A stretch of 64,000 nucleotides of DNA from UBA1189 sp045612065. GTDB taxonomy: Bacteria; Bacteroidota; Bacteroidia; Bacteroidales; Bacteroidaceae. The position numbers and the translations under genes are program-made. Numbering within the stretch: position 1 is the first letter of the stretch; every line of letters starts with the position of its first letter. The stretch is taken from positions 1 to 64,000 of the forward strand of contig JAZKYH010000057.1 of the NCBI GenBank assembly GCA_045612065.1, read 5' to 3'. Positions 47,660 to 56,646 of the stretch are shown here, in pieces. The notes beneath the pieces were generated by a model. That model saw only the letters and a program-made list of their open reading frames with translations. It was not told the DNA's origin and did not search any database.

Positions 47660-49738
47660 TTATTTGTTCAGATAGAGTTTAATGTTCTTGTAGCCGTTAG
47701 CTGTTGTGGCACGCAGGATGTAGGTGCCTTGGGTAATGTGTGCAATGCTCATCGTGTTGCCACTGCATTGCGCCACCATAGCAGCGTCAATGGTGTAGAG
47801 GCTCAGTGATTGTACCTCGCCTTCTGCTGTTGCTACGATGTTGTTGTCTTCGATGCAGATGCGTATTTCTTCTCCTTGTTGTGCTTCAAGTGTTTCAACT
47901 TTTGTGCCGGACATTGTGTTTGCCGTGAAGTAGGCCTTGAGGTTCACGTTGCGGTCTACGGTGAAGGTATACTCCGCCTCGGTCGATATCACGACACCCT
48001 CTTCTCTCCAGCATACGAAGGTCGCATTACCCTTTGGCGTAGCCTTAGCGGTAATCGTAGTGCCGTAGGGGTAGCTCTTTTCTTTGCTCGACAATGTGGC
48101 CTCACCACGCTGGTTGTCGTTAACGCTCACGCTGGCAGTGCGTCCCTCTTGCGACTCAGTGGCGGTGAGGTGGAAGTCGTAGACAAATCCCTCTACGTCG
48201 TCCTCTGCAAGGTCAAGTCCATTGCTGTTAATACGGATACGCATACGCATGGGGTCGGCCGATGCAGTCTCTGGCACACTGATGCTTGCCGTACCCGTTG
48301 TTCCGTTCAGAACGATGGGGGCGGTGACCTCAAACTCTCCATTGGCGTCCCAGTCGAAGTAGGCATTGGCCTTGAGGTCAGCTGCAGGGGTGTTCTTCAG
48401 CGTGATGCTGATGTCGAATGTGGATCCACGCACTACCTTGCCATAGTCGTGCGGGTAGGGCACATGCCACGATGAAGGCTTGTTGGCGCTCTCATATACG
48501 ATATGGTCGAGGGCTCCCTCACCATGCACCTTAGCCGAGGTAATAAAGTTGCCTCCTGCCACACCACAGGGGGTGAAATAAATGTTGAGCGACTTGGCCA
48601 ATGCCGTGTGCTGTGGCTTTACGAAGGTGTCGGTAGTCTCCACCAACTTCCAATATGAACCCACTCGGCTGGTTCCAGCTTGCCAAGTGATGACATAATC
48701 TGACGCGCCATCCTTGTTGAGTGCGCGCGGTCCTGCACCTTCGTTGCTATAATCGGCACAATCGGTCGAACTCAAGTAGTGGCATCCTGCAATTTCTCCA
48801 CTGGTAGCCGAGGTAGCTCCCACGTAATACTCCACGGGAGTGGTCGAGGTGGTTATGCGCGAAGCCGAAGAGGGAGCCTTGTTGCAACTGCCCAAATAAC
48901 GTCCGGTAACCACATTCTTGATATAGTAGCAGTCGGTCTTGTCGGTGGGTATGAACTCCCAGAACTGTGCTTTGCCCGTATTCTTGGCCGATACGGTGAG
49001 GTATGTGTCTTTGCTCTCTGTAATGTGGTTTGTTCCCGTGTTCTTCCATTGTATGTAGTAGATCTTACCTGAGGCGTCGGGAGTAGGCTCAGGTTCGGGT
49101 TCAGGTGCTACGACCTCGGAGGTCGATAAGGTTACTTCAGACAGTCCGAAGAAACAACCTTTATTCTCCGTACCTTTGGTTATGGTGAATGTCAAAGTGA
49201 GCTGCCCGTCACTTTCTACTGTCTCTGTCGAGGTCATCTCCCATACCTTGTGTGTAGTTCCATTGGTATTCACGCCTGCTGCGATGTCGATATCGTTCAG
49301 CGCAGCGAAGTGTGCGTTGTTATTGCCTGTAGCGGCAGCTACATTCCATTGGCGAGTGATGCCATCGCCTCGTTCTTGGTAGTTGCTACCACCATTGAGC
49401 GCATGTATGTCGAGTCCTATGCGATTGAACGAAAATCCATGCTGTAATCCACTTACTTGCAGTGTGAGTACAATGGTGGGTGATGTGTTGCCATTGACAT
49501 TGGGGCACACGATACTCTCAGTTACTGCATTACCTGTTCCCTTCAAGGCATGGGACGATGTAAATGTGGCTGTAGCACCATCGATAGCCGTTCCCGTAGC
49601 ATCGATCACGCTCACTGTTACGCTCTGTGCATCAGTACCAGTACGCACAAATTGCAAACGCACTACATTATCTGATGCGATAAATGGCATGGTGCTCAAC
49701 AAGGCAATCAGGAGCATGGAGAAACGTACCTTTTTCAT
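47660..49738 (-). CDS. Secreted modular protein with GEVED-like, InlB-like and sorting-tail domains
   Basis: A 692-residue exported protein starting MKKVRFSMLLIALLS, chosen over the ATG at 49780. An N-terminal beta region (about 20-210) is followed by a proline-glutamate spacer. A ricin-like or trefoil-like region comes next (about 235-375, with FWEFIPTDKTDCYYIKNV). A GEVED-like domain is at about 430-530 (ANAYFDWDANGEFEV). A divergent InlB B-repeat is at about 545-605 (PYGTTITAKATPKGNATFVCW). The C-terminal tail of about 75 residues (SLYTIDAA...ITQGTYILRATTANGYKNIKLYLNK, in short pieces) resembles a type IX secretion sorting domain. No catalytic site is seen. It precedes the sulfatase gene and may bind its substrate. 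Confidence 0.75.
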   Translation of the reverse strand: MKKVRFSMLLIALLSTMPFIASDNVVRLQFVRTGTDAQSVTVSVIDATGTAIDGATATFTSSHALKGTGNAVTESIVCPNVNGNTSPTIVLTLQVSGLQHGFSFNRIGLDIHALNGGSNYQERGDGITRQWNVAAATGNNNAHFAALNDIDIAAGVNTNGTTHKVWEMTSTETVESDGQLTLTFTITKGTENKGCFFGLSEVTLSTSEVVAPEPEPEPTPDASGKIYYIQWKNTGTNHITESKDTYLTVSAKNTGKAQFWEFIPTDKTDCYYIKNVVTGRYLGSCNKAPSSASRITTSTTPVEYYVGATSATSGEIAGCHYLSSTDCADYSNEGAGPRALNKDGASDYVITWQAGTSRVGSYWKLVETTDTFVKPQHTALAKSLNIYFTPCGVAGGNFITSAKVHGEGALDHIVYESANKPSSWHVPYPHDYGKVVRGSTFDISITLKNTPAADLKANAYFDWDANGEFEVTAPIVLNGTTGTASISVPETASADPMRMRIRINSNGLDLAEDDVEGFVYDFHLTATESQEGRTASVSVNDNQRGEATLSSKEKSYPYGTTITAKATPKGNATFVCWREEGVVISTEAEYTFTVDRNVNLKAYFTANTMSGTKVETLEAQQGEEIRICIEDNNIVATAEGEVQSLSLYTIDAAMVAQCSGNTMSIAHITQGTYILRATTANGYKNIKLYLNK

Positions 49739-49807
49739 GTGTGTTTTTGTTTTGTTTTTCAAGTTTGTGGTCAGATTCACTGATAGCTATTGCACACTAC
49801 CTTTTTG

Positions 49808-49815
49808 CAAAGATA
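49808..49815 (-). promoter_or_regulatory. Promoter -7 box of the secreted protein-sulfatase operon
   Basis: TATCTTTG on the minus strand matches TAnnTTTG. An ATTG-like -33 (49836-49839) is 20 bp upstream. Confidence 0.6.
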
Positions 49816-49959
49816 GGAAAAGCATTTGAGATGAGCAATGCTACACGTCGAAATCAGAGCCGTCTGGCAGAAAAAACGGGAAAGTCTTTTCTTTTTTGTT
49901 TATTCAAGTGGGTAGTGTCTCGCTGAGTGACACGTTAGCTTTGTGCGGTGGATTAACAC

Positions 49960-49993
49960 AAATAGAGGGTATGACTAGACATACCCTCTATTT
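49960..49993. terminator. Terminator after yidC
   Basis: A 14-bp perfect stem (AAATAGAGGGTATG, 49960-49973, and its complement 49980-49993) with a 6-base loop. It lies 25 bp beyond the yidC stop. The minus-strand tail ends TTTGTG. Confidence 0.8.
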
Positions 49994-50017
49994 GTTAGTA
50001 TCGGCAATGAAGTGTAA

Positions 50018-51892
50018 TTACTTCTTCTGATTGCGCTGCTGCTGTTGCTGTAACTTCTGCTGCTCCTCGAGCTGTTGCTGCATAGCCTCGAGGCGAGCCA
50101 TCATACCGCTCTTCTTCTTGGGCTGGTGCTGGTTCTTGGCGTAGTTGGCCTCGAGCTGCACGAGCAATTGCTTCTCATCGACGGTCTTACGCAGTACCAA
50201 CATGATGATGATGGTGGTGAGCGTAGAGATGAAGTAGTAGTAGTTGAGACCTGCCGAGTAGTTATTCAAGGCGAAGATGAAGATAAGGGGCATCATGAGC
50301 ATCATCCACTTCATCATCTTCTGTTGGGCGGGGTCGCCACCTGCAGGCTGCTGCTTCATGGTGTACAAGGTGTTGATGATGTTCACCACGCTGAACAGCA
50401 AACAGAAAAGTGAGATGTGGTCGCCCAACAAGGGGAGGTTGAAGTTCCAGTGCAGGAGGTCATCGTAAGCCGAGAGGTCATTGGCCCAGAGGAATTTCTG
50501 TCCGCGCAATTCGATAGCGTTGGGGATGAAGAAGAAGAGCGCCATCCACACAGGCATCTGGATAAGGGTGGGGAGGCAGCCGCTCATGGGGCTCACGCCA
50601 TACTTGCTATAGAGCTGCATGGTCTCTTGTTGCTTCTGCAGAGCATCCTCAGGGTTGGGATACTTGGCATTGATCTTGTCGATATAGGGCTTCAAGGCAC
50701 GCATCTTAGCGGTAGAGATGTATTGCTTGTAGGTGAAGGGGAATACGATAGCCTTCACGATGAGCGTGAGCAAGAGGAGTACGATACCCATGTTGATTCC
50801 CCATGAGTTGAGCCAGTCGAAGAGGTACACCACGAAGAAACGGTTGACCCAACGCACGATAGGCCATCCGAAGTAGATGAGCTTGTCGAGATGAAGGTTC
50901 TTGCCGCTGGTAGAGAGCTTGCTGCTCTCCTTGAGGGTTTGGTACTGGTTGGGGCCAAAGTAGAATTGGAACTGTGAAGACTTCTCGCCCGAGGGGTCGA
51001 AGAATACAGTGGTCTCAGCTTTCATATCCTTGAGATAGCCGCTGCCCTCATTGATGGTTGATGAGCTGAGCTCAGCAGTCTTGAACTGCTGGTCGGAAAT
51101 GAAGATGCTGCTGAAGAACTGATCTTTGAAGGCTATCCACTCAAGGCCTGCCAACTCCTTGCTCTGAGGCTTTATTTCGCTCAAGTGCTCGGTGTCCTTC
51201 TCGGTGTGGTAGGTGAGGGTGGTGTAGCGCTGCTCGAAGGTGTATCCCTTCTCTTGCTGACGCACACGCTGTGCCCAGTCTACATTCATGGTTTTCATGG
51301 AAGAGGGGAAGAAGTTCTGCAAACCGTGTGCCTGTACGGTGAAGTTGAGCATGTAGCTCTCGGGTAACAGACGGTAGCTGAAGTCGAGGTGACCGGTGCT
51401 TACGGGCATGCGGAACACGAGGGTGCTATCGGTAACTACGACGGGCTGGAAATAGAGCTTGTCGGTCTTGATATTCTCATTCTTGCCATCGAGCATGAAG
51501 CTGATACTTTCGTCGTTCTGGTTGAAGAGCTCCAAGGGAAGTCCTTCCTGATTGGTGTACTCCTTAAGGATGGCCGAGGTGACACGTGCACCACGGGTTG
51601 AGAAGGTGAGGCGAACGACCTCATTCTCGAGTACGAGCTCCTGCTCCTCGCCTTGTGCAGCAAGGAAGAGAGCCGATGTGCTGTCTTGTGTTAAGGTGTG
51701 GTTGTAGTTGGCTTCTGACACTGCTTGGTCAAGCACCTTCTGTGCTTCTACCAAGGCGATAGAGTCTTGCACGGCTTTGAGGCGTGCCTGTTCGGCGAGT
51801 TGCTCCTCGTTGGGTTGGTTCATCCAGATAAATCCTACCATCACGGCGAATATCAGAATCCAACCGATAATTGTACTTTTGTTGTTGTTCAT
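50018..51892 (-). CDS. yidC: Membrane protein insertase YidC
   Basis: A 624-residue inner-membrane insertase of the Gram-negative type. One N-terminal helix (about residues 5-22) precedes a large periplasmic beta domain (about 60-350). The conserved five-helix insertase core follows, with INMGIVLLLLTLIVKAIVFP, GCLPTLIQMPVWMALFFFI (about 455-475) and the C-terminal helix NYSAGLNYYYFISTL. The C-terminus is a basic, glutamine-rich tail (repeated QQQ near the end), probably a coiled coil. It folds and inserts proteins alone or with SecYEG. It lies 96 bp after pyrG on the same strand. Confidence 0.97.
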   Translation of the reverse strand: MNNNKSTIIGWILIFAVMVGFIWMNQPNEEQLAEQARLKAVQDSIALVEAQKVLDQAVSEANYNHTLTQDSTSALFLAAQGEEQELVLENEVVRLTFSTRGARVTSAILKEYTNQEGLPLELFNQNDESISFMLDGKNENIKTDKLYFQPVVVTDSTLVFRMPVSTGHLDFSYRLLPESYMLNFTVQAHGLQNFFPSSMKTMNVDWAQRVRQQEKGYTFEQRYTTLTYHTEKDTEHLSEIKPQSKELAGLEWIAFKDQFFSSIFISDQQFKTAELSSSTINEGSGYLKDMKAETTVFFDPSGEKSSQFQFYFGPNQYQTLKESSKLSTSGKNLHLDKLIYFGWPIVRWVNRFFVVYLFDWLNSWGINMGIVLLLLTLIVKAIVFPFTYKQYISTAKMRALKPYIDKINAKYPNPEDALQKQQETMQLYSKYGVSPMSGCLPTLIQMPVWMALFFFIPNAIELRGQKFLWANDLSAYDDLLHWNFNLPLLGDHISLFCLLFSVVNIINTLYTMKQQPAGGDPAQQKMMKWMMLMMPLIFIFALNNYSAGLNYYYFISTLTTIIIMLVLRKTVDEKQLLVQLEANYAKNQHQPKKKSGMMARLEAMQQQLEEQQKLQQQQQRNQKK

Positions 51893-51932
51893 TCTTGTTT
51901 TGTTTCTTTCTATTATACCTGTTATAACTAAT

Positions 51933-51995
51933 AGTAAGCGCAGACAGCGTCTGCGCCTACTAAATTATCAATTGTCAGTTATCGATTATCAATTG
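51933..51995. repeat. Hairpin and word-repeat linker between pyrG and yidC
   Basis: The first part is a hairpin GCGCAGAC-AGC-GTCTGCGC (51938-51956), extended by AGTA/TACT outside. The second part (51968-51995) repeats TCAATTG, TCAGTTATCG and TTATCAATTG, and runs into the pyrG stop codon. On the minus strand it reads CAATTGATAATCGATAACTGACAATTGATAA in word form. Confidence 0.65.
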
Positions 51996-53581
51996 CCGAT
52001 GGCCGCCTTGATGAATGAGAGGAACAAGGGGTGTGGCTTGAGTACGGTGCTGTTGTACTGAGGATAGTACTGTACACCGATGTACCAGGGGTGCTCTGCT
52101 ACCTCTACAGCTTCTACCAACTTGGTCATGGGGTTGATACCTACACACTTCATGCCTGCAGCCTCAAGCTGTTCCATGTATTTGTTGTTGAGCTCGTAGC
52201 GGTGGTGATGACGCTCCTGGATGCAGTTGGCGCCATAGATTTCCTTGAGCTTGCTACCTTCGATGAGGGCGCAGTCAAAGTTACCCATACGCATGGTGTC
52301 GTTGAGGTTTGCCTTCTGCTCTTCCATGATGTCGATAACGATATTTGAGCTGGTAGCGTTGATCTCACGTGAGTTGGCATCGGCAAGGCCAAGGACGTTA
52401 CGTGCAAACTCTACCACCATGCACTGCATGCCGAGGCAGATACCGAAGGTGGGGATGTTGTTCACACGGGTATAGTTGGCTGCGATATTCTTACCCTCGA
52501 TACCGCGCTGACCTGCGCCAGGACCGATGATGATACCATTCATGCCTGCGAGCTGCTCAGCTACGTTCTCCTTAGTGATGTTCTCACTGTTGATGAAGTG
52601 CATCTTGAGCTTGCGGTTGTTGTAGGTAGCAGCTTGTGATGAGGCCTCGAGGATTGACTTATAGGCATCCTGCAAATCGTACTTGCCTACGAGACCGATG
52701 TGTACCTCTTCGGTAGCCTTGGCGCGAAGGTCGAGATACTCTTTCCAAGGGCCGAGTGCGGGCTTGGGACCGGGCTTGATGCCAAACTTGCGCAGGATGA
52801 CATCGTCCATGCCTTGGTTCTGCAACAATACGGGAACCTCGTAGATGGTTGATGCGTCGATTGACTGGAACACGGCATTCTCGCTTACGTTACAGAAGAG
52901 GGCTGTCTTCTTCTTCAAGTCCTCGGGCAACTCATGCTCGGTGCGGAGCACAAGCACGTCAGGTTGGATACCGAGCGACTGCAACTTCTGTACAGAGTGC
53001 TGTGTAGGCTTGGTCTTGAGCTCACCTGCGGCAGCAAGGTAGGGAACGTAGGTGAGGTGTACGCAAAGAGCGTTGACACCTAAGTCGAACTTCAACTGAC
53101 GTACGCTCTCCATGTAGGGGAGTGACTCGATATCGCCTACAGTACCACCAATTTCGGTGATGATGAAGTCAAACTGTGAGGTGGTGCCCAGAGCCTTTAC
53201 GTTACGTTTGATCTCGTCGGTGATGTGAGGCACTACCTGGATGGTCTTACCATGATACTCACCACGACGTTCGCGGTCGATAACACGCTTGTAGATACGT
53301 CCGGTAGTGATGTTATTGGCCTTGGTCATGTTCACACCGAGGAAACGCTCGTAGTGGCCGAGGTCAAGGTCAGCCTCGTGGCCGTCAACAGTTACGTAGC
53401 ACTCACCGTGCTCGTTGAGGTTCAAGGTCCCAGGGTTGATGTTGATATACGGGTCAAACTTCTGAATGGTCACATTATAGCCGCGTGCTTGCAGCAACTT
53501 ACCGATAGAAGAAGAGATGACTCCCTTGCCGAGTGAAGAGGCTACGCCTCCAGTCACGAAAATGTACTTTGTTTCAGCCAT
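51989..53581 (-). CDS. pyrG: CTP synthase
   Basis: A 530-residue amidotransferase making CTP from UTP and glutamine. The N-terminal synthase domain starts KYIFVTGGVASSLGKGVISSSIG (residues 4-26) with the P-loop-like segment, then DPYININPGTLNLNEHGECYVT (about 42-62). The C-terminal class I glutaminase domain has the nucleophile Cys in FGICLGMQCMVVEF (about residues 375-388) and GPGAGQRG in place of the usual GPGGFG. A -7 box at 53624-53631 precedes it. yidC follows after a hairpin and word-repeat linker. Confidence 0.97.
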   Translation of the reverse strand: MAETKYIFVTGGVASSLGKGVISSSIGKLLQARGYNVTIQKFDPYININPGTLNLNEHGECYVTVDGHEADLDLGHYERFLGVNMTKANNITTGRIYKRVIDRERRGEYHGKTIQVVPHITDEIKRNVKALGTTSQFDFIITEIGGTVGDIESLPYMESVRQLKFDLGVNALCVHLTYVPYLAAAGELKTKPTQHSVQKLQSLGIQPDVLVLRTEHELPEDLKKKTALFCNVSENAVFQSIDASTIYEVPVLLQNQGMDDVILRKFGIKPGPKPALGPWKEYLDLRAKATEEVHIGLVGKYDLQDAYKSILEASSQAATYNNRKLKMHFINSENITKENVAEQLAGMNGIIIGPGAGQRGIEGKNIAANYTRVNNIPTFGICLGMQCMVVEFARNVLGLADANSREINATSSNIVIDIMEEQKANLNDTMRMGNFDCALIEGSKLKEIYGANCIQERHHHRYELNNKYMEQLEAAGMKCVGINPMTKLVEAVEVAEHPWYIGVQYYPQYNSTVLKPHPLFLSFIKAAIGN

Positions 53582-53623
53582 GATACAAAATGTTTATATG
53601 TCTTTGTTGTTTTTTCCAATCTG

Positions 53624-53631
53624 CAAAGTTA
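53624..53631 (-). promoter_or_regulatory. Promoter -7 box of pyrG
   Basis: TAACTTTG on the minus strand matches TAnnTTTG, and TTCG at -33 (53652-53655) is 20 bp away. It lies 43 bp upstream of the pyrG start. Confidence 0.6.
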
Positions 53632-53775
53632 GCGTTTTTTGCGGAATTGAACGAATAAAAGACGTTTTTAGTTGCTAAAAAGAATAAAAAAATATGTGTA
53701 ATGTCTGTTCATATTGTAAAAAGTTGTATCTTCGCGACTAATTTTTGAAAAGTATATATTAAATAGGTATAGATT

Positions 53776-55338
53776 ATGAAAAGAAATTTCGTTTTAGGTA
53801 GCTTGCTCTTGTGTTGTGCAAGTTGGGGTATGGCCCAGCAGCAGGCCGATTCTTTGGAAGTGCAGTCTCAAGAGGCGTCAGTAATGTTGATTTCTGAGGT
53901 GGCGTCCGATAGTACTATGGCTGTAGTTGAGGATAGCGCATTGGTTGATTCTACTGCTATTGCTTTGCGTCCTTTGGCTAATGTGGAGCCTGACTCTACT
54001 CAGCTCTATCTTGAGCAGGTGAAGGACTTGACAGATAAGATTTCAGAGCAGTCGCTCGTCAACACACAGTTGGTGGAGGAGGTTTTCTCTGATACTGCTA
54101 TCGTAAACAAGTATAATCGCTTGTTGGAAAAAATGGTGATGGAGTATGCTGCTGAGATTGAGAATATCAGCACAGAAGAGGATGTTGATATGAATCCGCT
54201 CTACTTCCGTTTGTTTGCTCCGCTCACATTGTACAAGAGTCCCATATCTCAGGCATTGTCATTAGAGTCTTATCCTACGGTGACATTGGAAGATAGCCTC
54301 CGTTTGGCTGCTATGGCCAGCGGTAAGGACTTGAGCTTGCTCAATGAGTTGGACCGTGTGTTGCTCTCTACCTATCTCGCTTCTCCTTCATTGGTAGGTC
54401 TCACCGAAGAAAAGCTGAAGGCCAGCCAAAACTTCTCGGAAGAGACGATGAAGAAGGTAGCTGAGAGCGTTAAGTTGGATGTCCCCACTGCTGTTATTGC
54501 TCCTATGGCTGAGGTTAACCCTCAGGCTGTTGGTGAGGTTGTGGTGCAGAAACCCAACTTCTGGGTTACTAAGGGTAACTTCTCTACCCAGTTGACAGAG
54601 TCGTTCTTCTCACCCAACTGGTACCAGGGTGGTATCAACAACTTGAACGTGTTGTCTATGTTGACTCTTGAGGCTAATTACAACAATAAGCGTAAGGTGC
54701 AGTGGGATAACAAGTTGGATGCACGTCTCGGTTTCTATCAGAATCAAGGTGAGGATATCCAGTCTAACCAAGACCTCTTGCGCTTGACATCGAAACTCAA
54801 CTTGAAAGCTATTCGTAACTGGAACTATGCTATCGAGGCACAAGGTAATACACAGATGTTGAATCACTATAATGGAAACAAGAAGAGCGATGGTCTGAAG
54901 TCAAGTTTCTTGTCACCTGCTGATGTGTCGTTCACAGTCGGTATGGACTTCAAAAAGAGTTTCAACAAGGGTAGTGTCTCTATCTTCCCCGGTCCGCTCT
55001 CATACAAGCTGAACTATGTAGCAAATAAGGATCTGGCCATCAATTATGGTTTTGAGGAAGGTAAGAAAGCCCGTCATGATCTCGGTTCGAAGATTGAAGT
55101 GAACTTTGATTACAAGATTACCGATAACATCAGCTATAAGACCCGTTTCTACTACTTTACCAGTTACAAGAATGTTCAGGCTGATTGGGAAAACACTTTG
55201 AACTTCCAAGTGAGCAAGTATATCTCTACAAAGTTGTTCTTCCACACTCGTTTCGACGACTTTGCTACACCTTACGAGGGTTGGAAATACTTCCAGTTCA
55301 AGCAGTACCTGATGTTGGGTCTCAACTATGCTTGGTAA
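53776..55338 (+). CDS. DUF3078 exported protein, probable outer-membrane barrel
   Basis: A 520-residue exported protein with a signal peptide (about residues 1-20, ending GMAQ). An N-terminal helical region of about 230 residues (low complexity with Glu, Ser and Val) is followed by a DUF3078 domain. That domain begins NFWVTKGNFSTQLTESFFSPNWYQGG (about residues 261-286, in short form NFWVTKGNFSTQLTE) and continues with alternating strands to the C-terminus LMLGLNYAW. DUF3078 is a Bacteroidota outer-membrane family of unknown function. TATCTTCG at 53727-53734 is a plausible weak -7 box. An aminotransferase gene follows after 28 bp. Confidence 0.85.
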   Translation: MKRNFVLGSLLLCCASWGMAQQQADSLEVQSQEASVMLISEVASDSTMAVVEDSALVDSTAIALRPLANVEPDSTQLYLEQVKDLTDKISEQSLVNTQLVEEVFSDTAIVNKYNRLLEKMVMEYAAEIENISTEEDVDMNPLYFRLFAPLTLYKSPISQALSLESYPTVTLEDSLRLAAMASGKDLSLLNELDRVLLSTYLASPSLVGLTEEKLKASQNFSEETMKKVAESVKLDVPTAVIAPMAEVNPQAVGEVVVQKPNFWVTKGNFSTQLTESFFSPNWYQGGINNLNVLSMLTLEANYNNKRKVQWDNKLDARLGFYQNQGEDIQSNQDLLRLTSKLNLKAIRNWNYAIEAQGNTQMLNHYNGNKKSDGLKSSFLSPADVSFTVGMDFKKSFNKGSVSIFPGPLSYKLNYVANKDLAINYGFEEGKKARHDLGSKIEVNFDYKITDNISYKTRFYYFTSYKNVQADWENTLNFQVSKYISTKLFFHTRFDDFATPYEGWKYFQFKQYLMLGLNYAW

Positions 55339-55366
55339 AAAGACGTTATAACACATATTATTGTAT

Positions 55367-56566
55367 ATGCCACAAATATCACAACGAGGTACGTTGATGC
55401 CCGCTTCGCCTATCCGTAAATTGGTGCCATTAGCCGATGGTGCCAAGGCAAGGGGCATCCATGTGTATCATCTCAATATTGGTCAGCCCGACCTTCCTAC
55501 TCCCCAGGCGGCTATCGATGCCATTCGTAGCATTGACCGCAAGGTTCTCGAGTATAGCCCTTCGCAGGGTTATCTCAGTTACAGAACAAAATTGGTTGAT
55601 TACTACAAGAAGTACGATATCAATCTTACAGCCGATGACATTATCATTACTACTGGTGGTTCTGAGGCAGTGTTGTTCTCTTTCATGGCTTGTTTGAATC
55701 CTGGCGATGAGATTATCATGCCCGACCCCTTCTATGCCAACTATCAGGCCTTTGCCATTTCGGCTGGAGCAGTTATCCGTACCATTCCGACTACTATTGA
55801 GGAGGGTTTCTGCTTGCCTAAGGTTGAGCGTTTCGAGGAACTTATCAATGAGCGCACCAAGGCCATCATGATATGTAATCCTAACAATCCTACGGGCTAT
55901 CTCTACACACGTCGTGAGATGAATCAGATACGTGACCTCGTGAAGAAGTACGATCTTTATCTTTTCTCCGATGAGGTGTATCGTGAGTTTATCTACACCG
56001 GTTCGCCCTACATCTCGGCATGTCATCTCGAAGGCATCGAAGAAAACGTAGTGCTCATCGACTCCGTTTCAAAGCGCTACTCAGAGTGTGGCATACGTAT
56101 CGGTGCACTGATTACCAAGAACAAGCAGTTGCGTCAAGCAGTGATGAAGTTCTGCCAGGCTCGTCTGAGTCCTCCTCTTATCGGACAGATTGCAGCCGAG
56201 GCTTCCCTCGACGAGCCGGAGACATACACACGTGAGACATATGATGAATACGTAGAGCGTCGTAAATGCTTGATTGACGGTCTCAACCGTATCCCTGGTG
56301 TGTATAGTCCTATCCCCATGGGAGCTTTCTACACTGTAGCCCGGCTTCCGGTCGACGATAGTGAGAAGTTCTGCGCATGGTGCCTGAGTGAGTTTGATTA
56401 TGAGGGAGAAACCGTGATGATGGCTCCTGCCAGTGGTTTCTACACTACTCCTGGCGCTGGTCGCAATGAGGTGCGTATCGCTTATGTGCTTAAGAAGGAC
56501 GACTTGCAACGTGCGCTCGTTGTTCTGCAAAAAGCTTTGGAGGCATATCCGGGAAGAACAATTTAG
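55367..56566 (+). CDS. PLP-dependent aminotransferase, class I/II
   Basis: A 399-residue aspartate/aromatic-type aminotransferase. The N-terminal segment HLNIGQPDLPTP (about residues 36-47) and TTGGSEAVLFSF (about 93-104) are followed by NPNNPTGYLY and the PLP-lysine motif SVSKRYSECGIRIG (about 227-240, with the Schiff-base Lys in SVSK). The ATG at 55367 is preferred over the TTG at 55361. The substrate is not evident; typical members act on aspartate, aromatic or branched-chain amino acids. It lies between the DUF3078 gene and a LolCE-type permease gene. Confidence 0.92.
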   Translation: MPQISQRGTLMPASPIRKLVPLADGAKARGIHVYHLNIGQPDLPTPQAAIDAIRSIDRKVLEYSPSQGYLSYRTKLVDYYKKYDINLTADDIIITTGGSEAVLFSFMACLNPGDEIIMPDPFYANYQAFAISAGAVIRTIPTTIEEGFCLPKVERFEELINERTKAIMICNPNNPTGYLYTRREMNQIRDLVKKYDLYLFSDEVYREFIYTGSPYISACHLEGIEENVVLIDSVSKRYSECGIRIGALITKNKQLRQAVMKFCQARLSPPLIGQIAAEASLDEPETYTRETYDEYVERRKCLIDGLNRIPGVYSPIPMGAFYTVARLPVDDSEKFCAWCLSEFDYEGETVMMAPASGFYTTPGAGRNEVRIAYVLKKDDLQRALVVLQKALEAYPGRTI

Positions 56567-56646
56567 AATGAAAAGTGGAAAGATGAAACGGTTTCTTCTT
56601 TCCACTTCCTATTTTCACTTTCATCTTTCCACTTTCAACTTAAAAC
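56567..56646. repeat. Word-repeat linker with a 16-bp inverted repeat
   Basis: AAGTGGAAAGATGAAA (56573-56588) is perfectly complementary to TTTCATCTTTCCACTT (56619-56634). CTTTCCACTT also occurs alone at 56598-56607. The whole gap between the aminotransferase and permease genes is made of these words. Confidence 0.75.
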
